Shown here one piece after another: positions 51,094-59,150 of a stretch of DNA of 64,000 nt; within the stretch, counting starts at the first letter, position 1, and each line of letters begins with the position of its first letter. Source of the stretch: Burkholderiales bacterium PBB6 (GTDB lineage Bacteria; Pseudomonadota; Gammaproteobacteria; Burkholderiales; Burkholderiaceae_C); NCBI GenBank assembly GCA_002255925.1, contig NKIH01000001.1, positions 558,001 through 622,000 on the forward strand, written 5' to 3'. A model generated the notes under the pieces. The model was given only the letters and a program-made list of their open reading frames with translations. It searched no databases and was not told where the DNA came from. Both the position numbers and the translations under genes were made by a program.

Positions 51094-53418
51094 ATGAGCA
51101 CCGCTTCCGCGCAGCCGCGCACTGATTTCTCCAAACCGCTGCTTGGCACGCTGCTGACTGTGGCGTTGAGCTTGTCGGCTTGCGGAGGCGGCGGTGGTGG
51201 CAGTGATGCCGCAACGGCCACCGTGGCGGGTGACACCGGCAGCACCACTTCGGGCAGTGGTGCGCCCACGACGACGACCACCACAACAACCACCACCACT
51301 ACGACCACGACCGACGGCACGTCCACGGCTGCCGCGGTGGAACCCAGCCCCGAGGCCGATGCCGCCGGCATGGCCACGGTGCAGGAGTTTGCCCAGGCCA
51401 ATGCCACGCCCAAGTTGACCATCCGCGCCCAGGGCACGCTGGCTGGCGGCGTGGGGCCGGTGATGCAGATCCGCATCAATGGCGTCGTGGTCGGCTCGGC
51501 CACGGTGTCTTCCACCACCCTGGCGGACTACGTGATCTCGACACCCACGCTGAAGGCGGGCGCTGCCGTGGACGTGGTGTACACCAACGATGCGGTGGTG
51601 AACGGCGAAGACCGCAACCTCACGGTCTCGACCATCAGCGACGGCACCACCACCGTCTGGCCCGCCAGCAGCGCCGTCACCTACGACCGTGGCGGCGGCA
51701 ACGCGGCCTTCGACGGCGTCGACGTGGTGGCCGGCACCAGCGGCATGTGGTGGGGCGGAGCGCTGAGGTTCAAATGGCCAACGGCGAGCACCACCACCAA
51801 GACGCCGGCAGCGCAGTACGCCGCCGCGCGCTTCCTGCAGCAGGCGACCTTCGGTGCCACACCCGCCGAGGTGCAGCGCCTGGCGGGCATGACCTACGCC
51901 ACCTGGTTCAACGAGCAGATCGCCAAGCCGGTGTCGCCGGACTTCGTGAGCTTCGTGCAAGCCAAGTACGACCAGGGCGACGCCTGGCGGCCCAATGGCG
52001 CCAACTACACCGACGCCTGGCCCTCCCACCGTTTCTGGAGCCTGGCGGCGACCGCACCCGATGCCTTGCGCAAGCGCATGGCGTTCGCGCTGCACGGCAT
52101 CTTCGTCTCTTCGCAAGGTGATTCGAACCTGTGGGCGCATTCGCGGGCCTATGCCAGCTACATGGACCAGCTGAACCGCCTGGCGTTCGACAACTACCGC
52201 AATGTGCTGGAAGAGGTGGCCCTGAGCCCGGCGATGGGCATCTACCTCTCGCACATGCGCAACCGCAAGGAAGACGCCACCACCGGCCGCTTGCCCGATG
52301 AAAACTTCGCCCGCGAGGTGATGCAGCTGTTCAGCATCGGCCTGGTCGAGCTGAACCAGGACGGCAGCGTGAAGCTGGGCGCCGATGGCAAGCCCATCGA
52401 CACCTACGGCAATGCCGACGTGATGGCGCTGGCCAAGGTGTTCACGGGCTGGTCCTGGGCCTTCCCTGATGGGCAACTCACCGATCAGAACTTCCGCTGG
52501 GGCAGCCCGAACTACGCCGCGGCCAGCGACACCAAGATGGACCTTCAGCGCATGAAGGCCTACCCCAGCCAGCATTCGGCCGCCGAAAAGCGCCTGTTCG
52601 CCGGCAAGGCCTGGGCCATCACGGTGCCGGCCGGTGCCACGCCGCAAACCAGCCTGAAGCTGGCGCTGGACGGTTTGTTCAATCACCCGAACGTGGCGCC
52701 GTTCATCTCGCGCCAGCTCATCCAGCGCTTCACCACCAGCCACCCCAGCCCCGCCTACGTGGGCCGTGTGGCCGCGGTGTTCAACAACAACGGCAAGGGC
52801 GTGCGGGGAGATCTGGGTGCCGTGCTGCGCGCCGTGCTGCTGGATGCAGAAGCGCGGGCCGCAACGCCTGCTGCCAACTTCGGCAAGGTGAAAGAGCCGA
52901 TCCTGCGGGTGTCGCAATGGATGCGGGCGTTTGATGTGCGCTCCAGCACGGGTGACTTCCTGATGGGCAATGAGCTGGGCAATGTGCTGCAACAGGCGCT
53001 GCGTCCAGCGTCGGTGTTCGGCTACTTCCGCCCGGGCTATGTGCCGCCCGGCACCTCGTTCGCCAGCACTGGCACCACCGTGCCCGAGCTGCAGATCGTC
53101 AATGAATCGACCACCGCCAACTGGGTCAACCTGGCCGAATCGATGGCCGGCTCCGGCCTGGGCTGGACGGGATCGGCCCGAGACGTGAGCAGCACGTTCG
53201 CCGCGCTGGCCGCGTTGAGCGCCGTCGGCAAGGTCGACGACATGGTCGAGCAGCTCAATGTGCTGCTGTTCGCCGGCCGCATGTCGGCTGCCCTGCGGCA
53301 AGACATCTATGACGCGGTCGGGGGTGTGGGTGGGGTGGATGCCGCCAGTCACACCCAGCGCGCCCGCGTGGCCGCCTTCGTGGCGCTGTCGTCCCCTGAT
53401 TTTGTTGTTCAACGTTGA
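51094..53418 (+). CDS. DUF1800 family lipoprotein
   Basis: 774 aa from the ATG at 51094 (AGGG upstream); an ATG at 51070 is also possible. The signal has a lipobox (SLSACGG), then Gly-rich and poly-Thr spacers (15 Thr in a row encoded at 51268-51312). Residues about 90-200 look like a small beta domain; the DUF1800 domain fills about 235-770 (AARFLQQATFGATPAEVQRLA, RMAFALHGIFVSSQ, LPDENFAREVMQLFSIGLVELNQDG, YGNADVMALAKVFTGWSW). DUF1800 proteins are of unknown function and nearly always pair with a DUF1501 protein, as here, 11 bp downstream. The pair is inserted between rpe and gph. Confidence 0.9.
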   Translation: MSTASAQPRTDFSKPLLGTLLTVALSLSACGGGGGGSDAATATVAGDTGSTTSGSGAPTTTTTTTTTTTTTTTDGTSTAAAVEPSPEADAAGMATVQEFAQANATPKLTIRAQGTLAGGVGPVMQIRINGVVVGSATVSSTTLADYVISTPTLKAGAAVDVVYTNDAVVNGEDRNLTVSTISDGTTTVWPASSAVTYDRGGGNAAFDGVDVVAGTSGMWWGGALRFKWPTASTTTKTPAAQYAAARFLQQATFGATPAEVQRLAGMTYATWFNEQIAKPVSPDFVSFVQAKYDQGDAWRPNGANYTDAWPSHRFWSLAATAPDALRKRMAFALHGIFVSSQGDSNLWAHSRAYASYMDQLNRLAFDNYRNVLEEVALSPAMGIYLSHMRNRKEDATTGRLPDENFAREVMQLFSIGLVELNQDGSVKLGADGKPIDTYGNADVMALAKVFTGWSWAFPDGQLTDQNFRWGSPNYAAASDTKMDLQRMKAYPSQHSAAEKRLFAGKAWAITVPAGATPQTSLKLALDGLFNHPNVAPFISRQLIQRFTTSHPSPAYVGRVAAVFNNNGKGVRGDLGAVLRAVLLDAEARAATPAANFGKVKEPILRVSQWMRAFDVRSSTGDFLMGNELGNVLQQALRPASVFGYFRPGYVPPGTSFASTGTTVPELQIVNESTTANWVNLAESMAGSGLGWTGSARDVSSTFAALAALSAVGKVDDMVEQLNVLLFAGRMSAALRQDIYDAVGGVGGVDAASHTQRARVAAFVALSSPDFVVQR
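51268..51312 (+). repeat. ACN-codon run encoding 15 consecutive threonines
   Basis: Fifteen consecutive Thr codons (ACG, ACC, ACA, ACT mixed) form a flexible, possibly glycosylated, spacer between the lipid anchor and the folded part of the DUF1800 protein. Confidence 0.85.
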
Positions 53419-53429
53419 AGCCCGCCGCC

Positions 53430-54848
53430 ATGTCCACCTCACGACGCCAATTCCTTCGCGCGGCTTCGGCCCTGGGCGCTGCCACCGGCATTGCCGATGT
53501 GAGCCTGCCGGCCGGCTTGGCTGGCCTGGCCGCACTGGCTGCCCAGAAAACCGCCGTTGCCGCCACCACCGGCAACGGCTACCGGGCGCTGGTCTGCCTC
53601 TACATGAACGGCGGCAATGACAGCCACAACTGGGTGGTGCCGACCGACAGCACCGGATACGCCGAATACGCCGCCGTGCGCCGTGAGCTGGCCTGGGCGC
53701 CCACGGATTTGCGCACGCTGAGCCAGACTGGCCAGGCCAGCGGCCGCACCTTCGGCATGCCCACGGCGCTTGACCCGATGCGCCGCTGGTACGAGGCCGG
53801 CCAGATGGCCGTGGTGGCCAATGTGGGCACGCTGCTGCGCCCGACCACCAAGGCTGATTTCCAGGCCGACCTGAGTCTGCCGGCCAAGCTGTTTTCGCAC
53901 AACGACCAGGCGTCCACCTGGCAGTCGCTGCTGCCCGAAGGCGCGCCCAGCGGCTGGGGCGGCCGCATGGGCGACATCCTCATGTCGGCCAACCGCTACC
54001 CGGTGTTCACCGCGGTGAGCGCCAGTGGCAACGCGGTGTTCCTCAGCGGCACCAGCGCCGTGCAGTACCAGGTCGGGCTCGACGGCCCGGTGCGCATGGG
54101 CGCGCTGGCCAATGGCAGCACGTTGGGTTCTTCCACGGTGGCGCAGGTGATGCAGCGCCGCTTGCCCAATGCCGGCGACAACCCCTGGCAGGCGGCATAT
54201 GCCCAGGTGACGCAACGCTCCGCCCAGGCCGAAGCCGTGCTGAGTGCAGCGCTGGCCACGGCCACCGCCCCCGACATTCCGGCCACCCCGATCGTGCTGG
54301 GCAACGGCACCACCGTCACCTTGAACCAGGACAGCCTCGCCCGCCAGCTGCGCATCGTGGCCCGCATGATCCGCGCGGGCCAGAGCCTGGGCATGCAGCG
54401 GCAGGTGTTCTTCGTGGCGATGGGCGGCTTCGACACCCACGCCAACCAGATGCGCGACCAGCCCAGCCTGATGGCCCGGGTGGCGCAGAGCACCGACTAC
54501 TTTCTCTCCGCGATGGCCGGCATGGGCTTGGCCAACAACGTCACGCTGTTCACCGCCTCCGACTTCGGCCGCACGCTGTCGTCGAACGGGCAGGGCTGCG
54601 ACCACGGCTGGGGCTCGCACCACTTCGTCGCCGGTGGGGCGGTCAAGGGCGTGCAGATCTGCGGGCGCTTCCCCGTCACGGCGCTCGGCACGGCCGACGA
54701 CGTGGGCTCGGGCCGCCTGCTGCCTGGCAGCTCAGTCACCGAGTACGCTGCCACCATGGGCCGCTGGATGGGGCTGAGCAGCAGCGAGCTCTCGTATGTG
54801 CTGCCCACCCTGGGCAACTTCAGCGGGGCCGGCACGCAGTTCCTGTGA
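53430..54848 (+). CDS. DUF1501 family Tat-exported protein
   Basis: 472 aa from the ATG at 53430. The N-terminus MSTSRRQFLRAASALGAA is a twin-arginine signal. The alkaline-phosphatase/sulfatase-like DUF1501 fold is recognisable from YRALVCLYMNGGNDSHNWVVP, FSHNDQASTWQ, VFFVAMGGFDTHANQ, LFTASDFGRTLSSNG and DHGWGSHHFVAGGAV, which carry the family's conserved Asp/His metal-site residues. Function is unknown; it is probably translocated folded with a metal cofactor and works with the DUF1800 lipoprotein at the outer surface or periplasm. Confidence 0.92.
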   Translation: MSTSRRQFLRAASALGAATGIADVSLPAGLAGLAALAAQKTAVAATTGNGYRALVCLYMNGGNDSHNWVVPTDSTGYAEYAAVRRELAWAPTDLRTLSQTGQASGRTFGMPTALDPMRRWYEAGQMAVVANVGTLLRPTTKADFQADLSLPAKLFSHNDQASTWQSLLPEGAPSGWGGRMGDILMSANRYPVFTAVSASGNAVFLSGTSAVQYQVGLDGPVRMGALANGSTLGSSTVAQVMQRRLPNAGDNPWQAAYAQVTQRSAQAEAVLSAALATATAPDIPATPIVLGNGTTVTLNQDSLARQLRIVARMIRAGQSLGMQRQVFFVAMGGFDTHANQMRDQPSLMARVAQSTDYFLSAMAGMGLANNVTLFTASDFGRTLSSNGQGCDHGWGSHHFVAGGAVKGVQICGRFPVTALGTADDVGSGRLLPGSSVTEYAATMGRWMGLSSSELSYVLPTLGNFSGAGTQFL

Positions 54849-54903
54849 CGAGGGCGGGGGCCTGATAGGCTTTGGCGCATTGCGATTGAACGATGCTGTC
54901 CAC

Positions 54904-55593
54904 ATGTCCCCACACCTTCCGCGCCCGATCACGCTTGTCAAGCTGGGTGAGCGACGTTTCACCGCCGCCATCGTCGACCTCGACGGCACGATGGTCGACA
55001 CGCTGGGCGATTTCGACGTCGCGCTGAACCTCACGCTCACCGAACTGGGCTTGCCGGGCGTGGATCGCGCCTTCATCGAGCGCACCGTGGGCAAGGGCTC
55101 CGAGCACCTGATCCGCTCCACGCTGGTGCAGGTGGGTGGTGACGCAGCCCTGTACGACGCAGCCTGGGGCGCCTACCAGCGCCACTACCTGCGCATCAAC
55201 GGGCAGTTCTCTGCCGTCTACCCCGGTGTGGTGGAAGGCCTGGGCGCGCTGAAAGTCGCCGGCCTGGGCCTGGCCTGCCTCACCAACAAGCCAGGCGCCT
55301 TTGCGACGGCGCTGCTGTCTGCCAAGGGGCTCGACACGTTTTTCGACGTGGTGTTTGGTGGTGATGCGTTCGAGCGCAAGAAGCCCGACCCGCTGCCGCT
55401 GCTGCGCACCTGCGAGGCGCTGGGCTCACAGCCGGCGCACACCTTGATGCTGGGCGACTCCAGCAACGACGCCCAGGCCGCCCGCGCCGCCGGCTGTCCG
55501 GTGGTGCTGGTGAGCTATGGCTACAACCACGGCCAGCCCGCCAGCGAGGTGGACTGTGACGGCGTGGTGGACCGGCTCGATCAACTTAGCTGA
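54904..55593 (+). CDS. gph: Phosphoglycolate phosphatase
   Basis: 229 aa from the ATG at 54904. A HAD-superfamily phosphatase with motif I DLDGTMVDT (nucleophile Asp), motif II LTNKP, the Lys of ERKKPDP and motif III MLGDSSNDAQAARAAG. It hydrolyses 2-phosphoglycolate to glycolate, which the GlcDEF enzyme of this window can oxidise. In most Burkholderiales gph directly follows rpe and precedes trpE; both junctions are interrupted here. An upstream in-frame extension to 54796 overlaps the DUF1501 end and is unlikely. Confidence 0.94.
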   Translation: MSPHLPRPITLVKLGERRFTAAIVDLDGTMVDTLGDFDVALNLTLTELGLPGVDRAFIERTVGKGSEHLIRSTLVQVGGDAALYDAAWGAYQRHYLRINGQFSAVYPGVVEGLGALKVAGLGLACLTNKPGAFATALLSAKGLDTFFDVVFGGDAFERKKPDPLPLLRTCEALGSQPAHTLMLGDSSNDAQAARAAGCPVVLVSYGYNHGQPASEVDCDGVVDRLDQLS

Positions 55594-55616
55594 TCGGCCG
55601 CCGGCCCGGTATTCGC

Positions 55617-56432
55617 TCAGCTGTCCAGATCGAACTGGAAGTTGATCACGCCGCTGGCCGGCTGCTGTGGCGGCTTGAAGCGCCAGGTCTTGATGGCGTC
55701 GACGGCGGCCTGCTCCAGCTTCGGATGGCTGGCGCTCAGCACGATCGCGCTACCCACTTCGCCATTGGCCAGCACGTTCACCCGCACCTGCACTTCACCC
55801 TTGCGCAGTCGGCGCATCAGGTGCTGCGGAAACTCGGGATCGCCGGTCAACAACTCCAGGGCGACCGCAGGCTGGGCAGCGGCTGGCGTTGGCTCGGCCA
55901 CGGCGGTTTGAGGTGTGGGCAAGGTGCCGGAGGCCGGCCCCAGGTTCGCAGGCAGGCTCGACGGTGAGGCCATGGCCACCGATTCAGCCGAGGGCAGGGC
56001 GGTGGCATCTGCCGCGCTCTTGCCCGGGTTGCCCGCCGAGGTGGGTGGCAAGTTGCGGGGCAGGGCTGCGGTGCTGGCTGTGGCGGGGGCGTTGGGCGCC
56101 ACGGCAGCGGTTTTGGCCGCGCCCGTTGCGTTGCCTGCTGCGGCCGGGGTGGCTGCAGGTGTGGCGGCCACCGGCGTTCCCGGCGTGTTCGCAATCGTCA
56201 CGGTGGGCTTGCGCGCGTCGGCGGCGCTTGGTGCAGCCGGGGCTGCGCCCTTCGGGTTTTCCGCTGCATGCAGCCGGATCCAGTACATCGGCCGGTCAGC
56301 GTCGCGCTTGATGCGGTCGCTGATGGCGATGCCTGACGCGGCGGGCGCGGGCGGTGCGGCGGCCGTCTGGGCCCACACGGGGGTGGAGAGGCTCGCGGCG
56401 GCGAGAGAGACAACAACGAGACGACGCATCAT
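55617..56432 (-). CDS. TonB C-terminal domain protein with Pro/Ala-rich arm
   Basis: 271 aa. A cleavable-looking signal peptide (1 to about 21, STPVWAQ) replaces the uncleaved anchor usual in TonB. A very Ala/Pro/Thr-rich arm (about 60-190) leads to a TonB_C fold (about 198-270: FPQHLMRRLRKGEVQVRVNVLANGEVGSAIVLSASHPKLEQAAVDAIKTWRFKPP). It may be a periplasmic TonB-like protein rather than a classic energy transducer; no exbB/exbD are near. Its start overlaps the stop of the chalcone-isomerase-like gene by 4 bp, so the two form an operon. Confidence 0.85.
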   Translation of the reverse strand: MMRRLVVVSLAAASLSTPVWAQTAAAPPAPAASGIAISDRIKRDADRPMYWIRLHAAENPKGAAPAAPSAADARKPTVTIANTPGTPVAATPAATPAAAGNATGAAKTAAVAPNAPATASTAALPRNLPPTSAGNPGKSAADATALPSAESVAMASPSSLPANLGPASGTLPTPQTAVAEPTPAAAQPAVALELLTGDPEFPQHLMRRLRKGEVQVRVNVLANGEVGSAIVLSASHPKLEQAAVDAIKTWRFKPPQQPASGVINFQFDLDS

Positions 56433-57064
56433 TGACCAAACACGCGGGAGACAGGGGCCTGTCCGAGCAGCGCTTCCTTCAGCGCGTCGTCGGCAGGAGA
56501 CTTGCCCAGCCAGATGCTGAGCATGGCGGAGTAAAACTCCGGTTCAGGGACGGGCTCGGTTTCAGCCTTGCCGTTCACGCGGATCACGGTGCCAGATCCG
56601 GGCACCCAATCGACGCTGAAGGATTCACCTTGCGCCAGCCGCTTGCGGCGGGCAAACAACTCCGCCATCTTCAGCGTGCCCGGAATGGTGCGCGCGAAGG
56701 TGTCGGGCGTCACGTTTTTCTCGATGCCCTTGGTGAAGAGCTTGCCGAGTTCATTGCCGTCGATGTCGCGCTGCATCACGATGTGCATGCGCTTCGGGCC
56801 GGTCATCACCTGGATGGCCGCCAGCGTCGTCGCCGCAGCCGGCAGGTACAGCCCTGCGGTGTAGACCTTGAAGATCGCCTTGTAGCGCATGCCCGCGCCG
56901 TTCAGCACCAGCGTGCGGCCACCCACCACCGTGGTGCCGTCGTAGCGCACCCCGGCCACGTCGATGGCGCCTGAGGCTGCCGTGGCTTGCGCCAGGGCCC
57001 AATTCGGCCAGGCACCCATGCCCGCGAGGATCGTGAGACCCCCCAATGCCCGCCGACGTCGCAT
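56429..57064 (-). CDS. Chalcone isomerase-like periplasmic protein
   Basis: 211 aa from the ATG at 57062-57064; the reading upstream to 57193 is probably untranslated. A signal peptide (about 1-29, NWALAQA) precedes a Chalcone_3 domain (LVLNGAGMRYKAIFKVYTAGLYLP, MTGPKRMHIVMQRDIDGNELGKLFTKGIEKN, GSGTVIRVNGK, FYSAMLSIWLGKSPADDALKEALLG). Bacterial members lack a known chalcone substrate; relatives may bind fatty acids. It is the upstream partner of the TonB-C gene and is divergent from the trp leader with about 147 bp between starts. Confidence 0.88.
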   Translation of the reverse strand: MRRRRALGGLTILAGMGAWPNWALAQATAASGAIDVAGVRYDGTTVVGGRTLVLNGAGMRYKAIFKVYTAGLYLPAAATTLAAIQVMTGPKRMHIVMQRDIDGNELGKLFTKGIEKNVTPDTFARTIPGTLKMAELFARRKRLAQGESFSVDWVPGSGTVIRVNGKAETEPVPEPEFYSAMLSIWLGKSPADDALKEALLGQAPVSRVFGQ

Positions 57065-57211
57065 GTTTGCCGTTCCCTTGGTGTTGGAGTTCTTGGCTAT
57101 TTGTGTCAGCAGGTGTCTCCCACTGAGAAGCGGCGGAGTGTCGCGCAGGGGGTGGTGCATGTCTATGGTGTTTTTTCTACCCTTGTGGGGCACTGCTACA
57201 CTTTGTTCATC

Positions 57212-57286
57212 ATGTTCACCCCGCGCAAATGGATGGCGTCGTCACACGACCGGGGAGCCTGGCCCTGGCGCCACTGGCTCTGCTGA
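57212..57286 (+). CDS. trpL: Candidate trp operon leader peptide
   Basis: A 24-codon open frame, ATG 57212 to TGA 57284-57286, 151 bp before trpE. It encodes four Trp (positions 7, 17, 19 and 22), three of them in the last eight codons (AWPWRHWLC), far above chance for a rare amino acid. This is the classic layout of a leader peptide whose translation reports charged tRNA-Trp. The adjacent RNA pairings listed under the attenuator support it. It was not taken from any database; start and function are inferred from sequence and position upstream of trpE. Confidence 0.75.
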   Translation: MFTPRKWMASSHDRGAWPWRHWLC

Positions 57287-57430
57287 ACCATTTGTCGCCA
57301 GCCTGTCACCTGATCGGTGCCAGTGCCTCGGAACAGCGCCACTGATTTGCGTTGCTCCCCCCTTTCCCAACCTGTTGCGCGGGCCCGTTCGGGCTAGCAA
57401 GGCCCATGCCGCGCCGGGACCCTGAAGGAA
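57268..57430 (+). promoter_or_regulatory. Probable trp attenuator (alternative pairings) before trpE
   Basis: CACTGGC in the leader Trp region (57272-57278) can pair with GCCAGTG (57319-57325). The same segment can instead pair through CAGTG (57321-57325) with CACTG (57340-57344). GCGCCACTG is a direct repeat at 57268-57276 and 57336-57344, so segments 1 and 3 compete for segment 2. Further on, GCGCGG (57377-57382) pairs with CCGCGC (57409-57414) around an inner GCCC/GGGC hairpin. No T-run follows, so termination may be factor-dependent or the control may act on ribosome access. Confidence 0.5.
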
Positions 57431-57437
57431 CTGATCC

Positions 57438-58913
57438 GTGATCACCGAACTTGAATTCAAGAGCCTCGCTGCCGAGGGCTACAACCGCATTCCGCTGATC
57501 GCCGAGGCCTTTGCCGATCTGGAAACCCCGCTGTCGCTGTACCTGAAGCTGGCTGGCGGCGGCAAGAACAGCTTCCTGCTGGAGTCGGTGGTGGGTGGCG
57601 AGCGCTTCGGCCGCTACTCGTTCATCGGCTTGCCGGCGCGCACCCTGCTGCGTGCGACCGACGGCGTGACCGAAGTGGTGACCGACGGCGTGGTGGTGGA
57701 AACCCACCACGGCAACCCGCTGGATGTGGTGGCCGAGTACCAGAAGCGCTTCAAGCCGGCCCTGCGCCCGGGCCTGCCGCGCTTCTGCGGCGGCCTGGCG
57801 GGCTACTTCGGCTACGAGACCGTGCGCTACATCGAGCCCAAGCTGGCCGGTGTGAAAAAGCCCGGCGGCATCGGTACGCCCGACATCCTGCTGCTGCAGA
57901 CGGAGGAGCTGGCGGTCATCGACAACCTGTCGGGGCGCCTCTACCTGATCGTCTGGGCTGACCCGAAGCGGCCCGAGGCCTACTTCAACGGCAAGAAGCG
58001 CCTGGGTGAGTTGACCGACAAGCTGCGCTACAGCGTCACCGCGCCGGTGGTGCGCCGCGCCGCCGGCTATCCGGTGGAGCGCGAGTTCGACAAGGCTGAC
58101 TTCGAGCGGGCCGTGCTGCGCGCGAAGGAATACATCGCCGCGGGCGACTGCATGCAGATCGTCATCGGCCAGCGCCTGAAGAAGCGCTTCACCGAAAGCC
58201 CGCTCAGCCTGTACCGCGCGCTGCGCTCGCTCAACCCGAGCCCGTACATGTACTACTACGACATGGGGGACTTCCAGATCGTCGGTGCGTCACCCGAAAT
58301 CCTGGTGCGCCAGGAAAGCCGGCCCGAGGGCGAGGTGGTGACCATCCGTCCGATCGCCGGTACCCGCCCGCGCGGCGCCACGCCCGAGGCCGACAAGCAG
58401 CTGGAAGTGGACTTGCTGGCCGACGCCAAGGAGCGGGCCGAACACGTGATGCTGATCGACCTGGCCCGCAACGACGTGGGCCGCATCGCCCAGACCGGCA
58501 GCGTGAAGGTGACCGAGGCTTTTGGCATCGAACGCTACTCGCACGTGATGCACATCGTCAGCAACGTGGAAGGCCTGCTCAAGCCGGGCCTGAGCAGCCT
58601 GGACGTGCTGAAGGCCAGCTTCCCGGCCGGCACCTTGAGTGGCGCGCCGAAGATCCACGCGATGGAAATCATCGACGAGCTGGAAATCACCCAGCGCGGC
58701 ATTTACGGCGGCGCCTGCGGCTACCTCAGCTTTGCCGGCGACATGGACGTGGCCATCGCCATCCGCACCGGCATCGTCAAGGACAACACCTTGTACGTGC
58801 AGGCCGGTGCCGGCGTGGTGGCTGATTCGGTGCCCGAGCTGGAATGGCAGGAAACCGAGGCCAAGGCACGGGCCGTCATTCGCGCCGCCGAGCTGGTCGA
58901 AGAGGGCTTCTGA
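57438..58913 (+). CDS. trpE: Anthranilate synthase component I
   Basis: 491 aa from a GTG at 57438 with GAAGGA upstream. Converts chorismate and glutamine-derived ammonia to anthranilate, the first step of tryptophan synthesis, with TrpG as partner. N-terminal regulatory part (about 10-170: LYLKLAGGGKNSFLLESV holds the Leu-Glu-Ser Trp-feedback site) and the chorismate-binding domain (about 220-485: GDCMQIVIGQRL, PSPYMYYYDMGDFQIVGASPEIL, RPIAGTRPRG, LIDLARNDVGRI, FPAGTLSGAPKIHAMEIIDELE, GGACGYLSFAGDMDVAIAIRT). No trpG follows; the gene ends at a terminator and an AraC gene. Confidence 0.97.
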   Translation: MITELEFKSLAAEGYNRIPLIAEAFADLETPLSLYLKLAGGGKNSFLLESVVGGERFGRYSFIGLPARTLLRATDGVTEVVTDGVVVETHHGNPLDVVAEYQKRFKPALRPGLPRFCGGLAGYFGYETVRYIEPKLAGVKKPGGIGTPDILLLQTEELAVIDNLSGRLYLIVWADPKRPEAYFNGKKRLGELTDKLRYSVTAPVVRRAAGYPVEREFDKADFERAVLRAKEYIAAGDCMQIVIGQRLKKRFTESPLSLYRALRSLNPSPYMYYYDMGDFQIVGASPEILVRQESRPEGEVVTIRPIAGTRPRGATPEADKQLEVDLLADAKERAEHVMLIDLARNDVGRIAQTGSVKVTEAFGIERYSHVMHIVSNVEGLLKPGLSSLDVLKASFPAGTLSGAPKIHAMEIIDELEITQRGIYGGACGYLSFAGDMDVAIAIRTGIVKDNTLYVQAGAGVVADSVPELEWQETEAKARAVIRAAELVEEGF

Positions 58914-59074
58914 GCCTCTGGCGGCCTTTGAGGTTGCCGCTCCAAGTGAGCGCGCGCTCTCGGATTTCGGCCGAGAAATACAGCCTTCTGGCGTCAGGTG
59001 TTCGTGCCACTGAGGCTGCCTTCGGGTTGTCTCGGAGTGCCTGCTGCCAATTGTGAAGCTATGCTTGAAATCCG

Positions 59075-59098
59075 AAAATAGCACGCCCGTGCTATTTT
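59075..59098. terminator. Intrinsic terminator after trpE
   Basis: AAAATAGCAC (59075-59084) pairs perfectly with GTGCTATTTT (59089-59098) over a GCCC loop, 161 bp after the trpE stop. The A and T flanks make it bidirectional. It shows that trpE is transcribed separately from the AraC gene. Confidence 0.88.
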
Positions 59099-59150
59099 GT
59101 TGATCGAGTGGCTGTGCAGCAGTGCGCCCCTCTCCCCGTCCGGAGGAGGC

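Noticed and set aside
51013..53535. 840-codon minus-strand open frame opposite the DUF1800 gene
   Set aside because: Composition is the antisense of a real gene, with no recognisable domain; the plus-strand gene has a lipobox and DUF1800 motifs.
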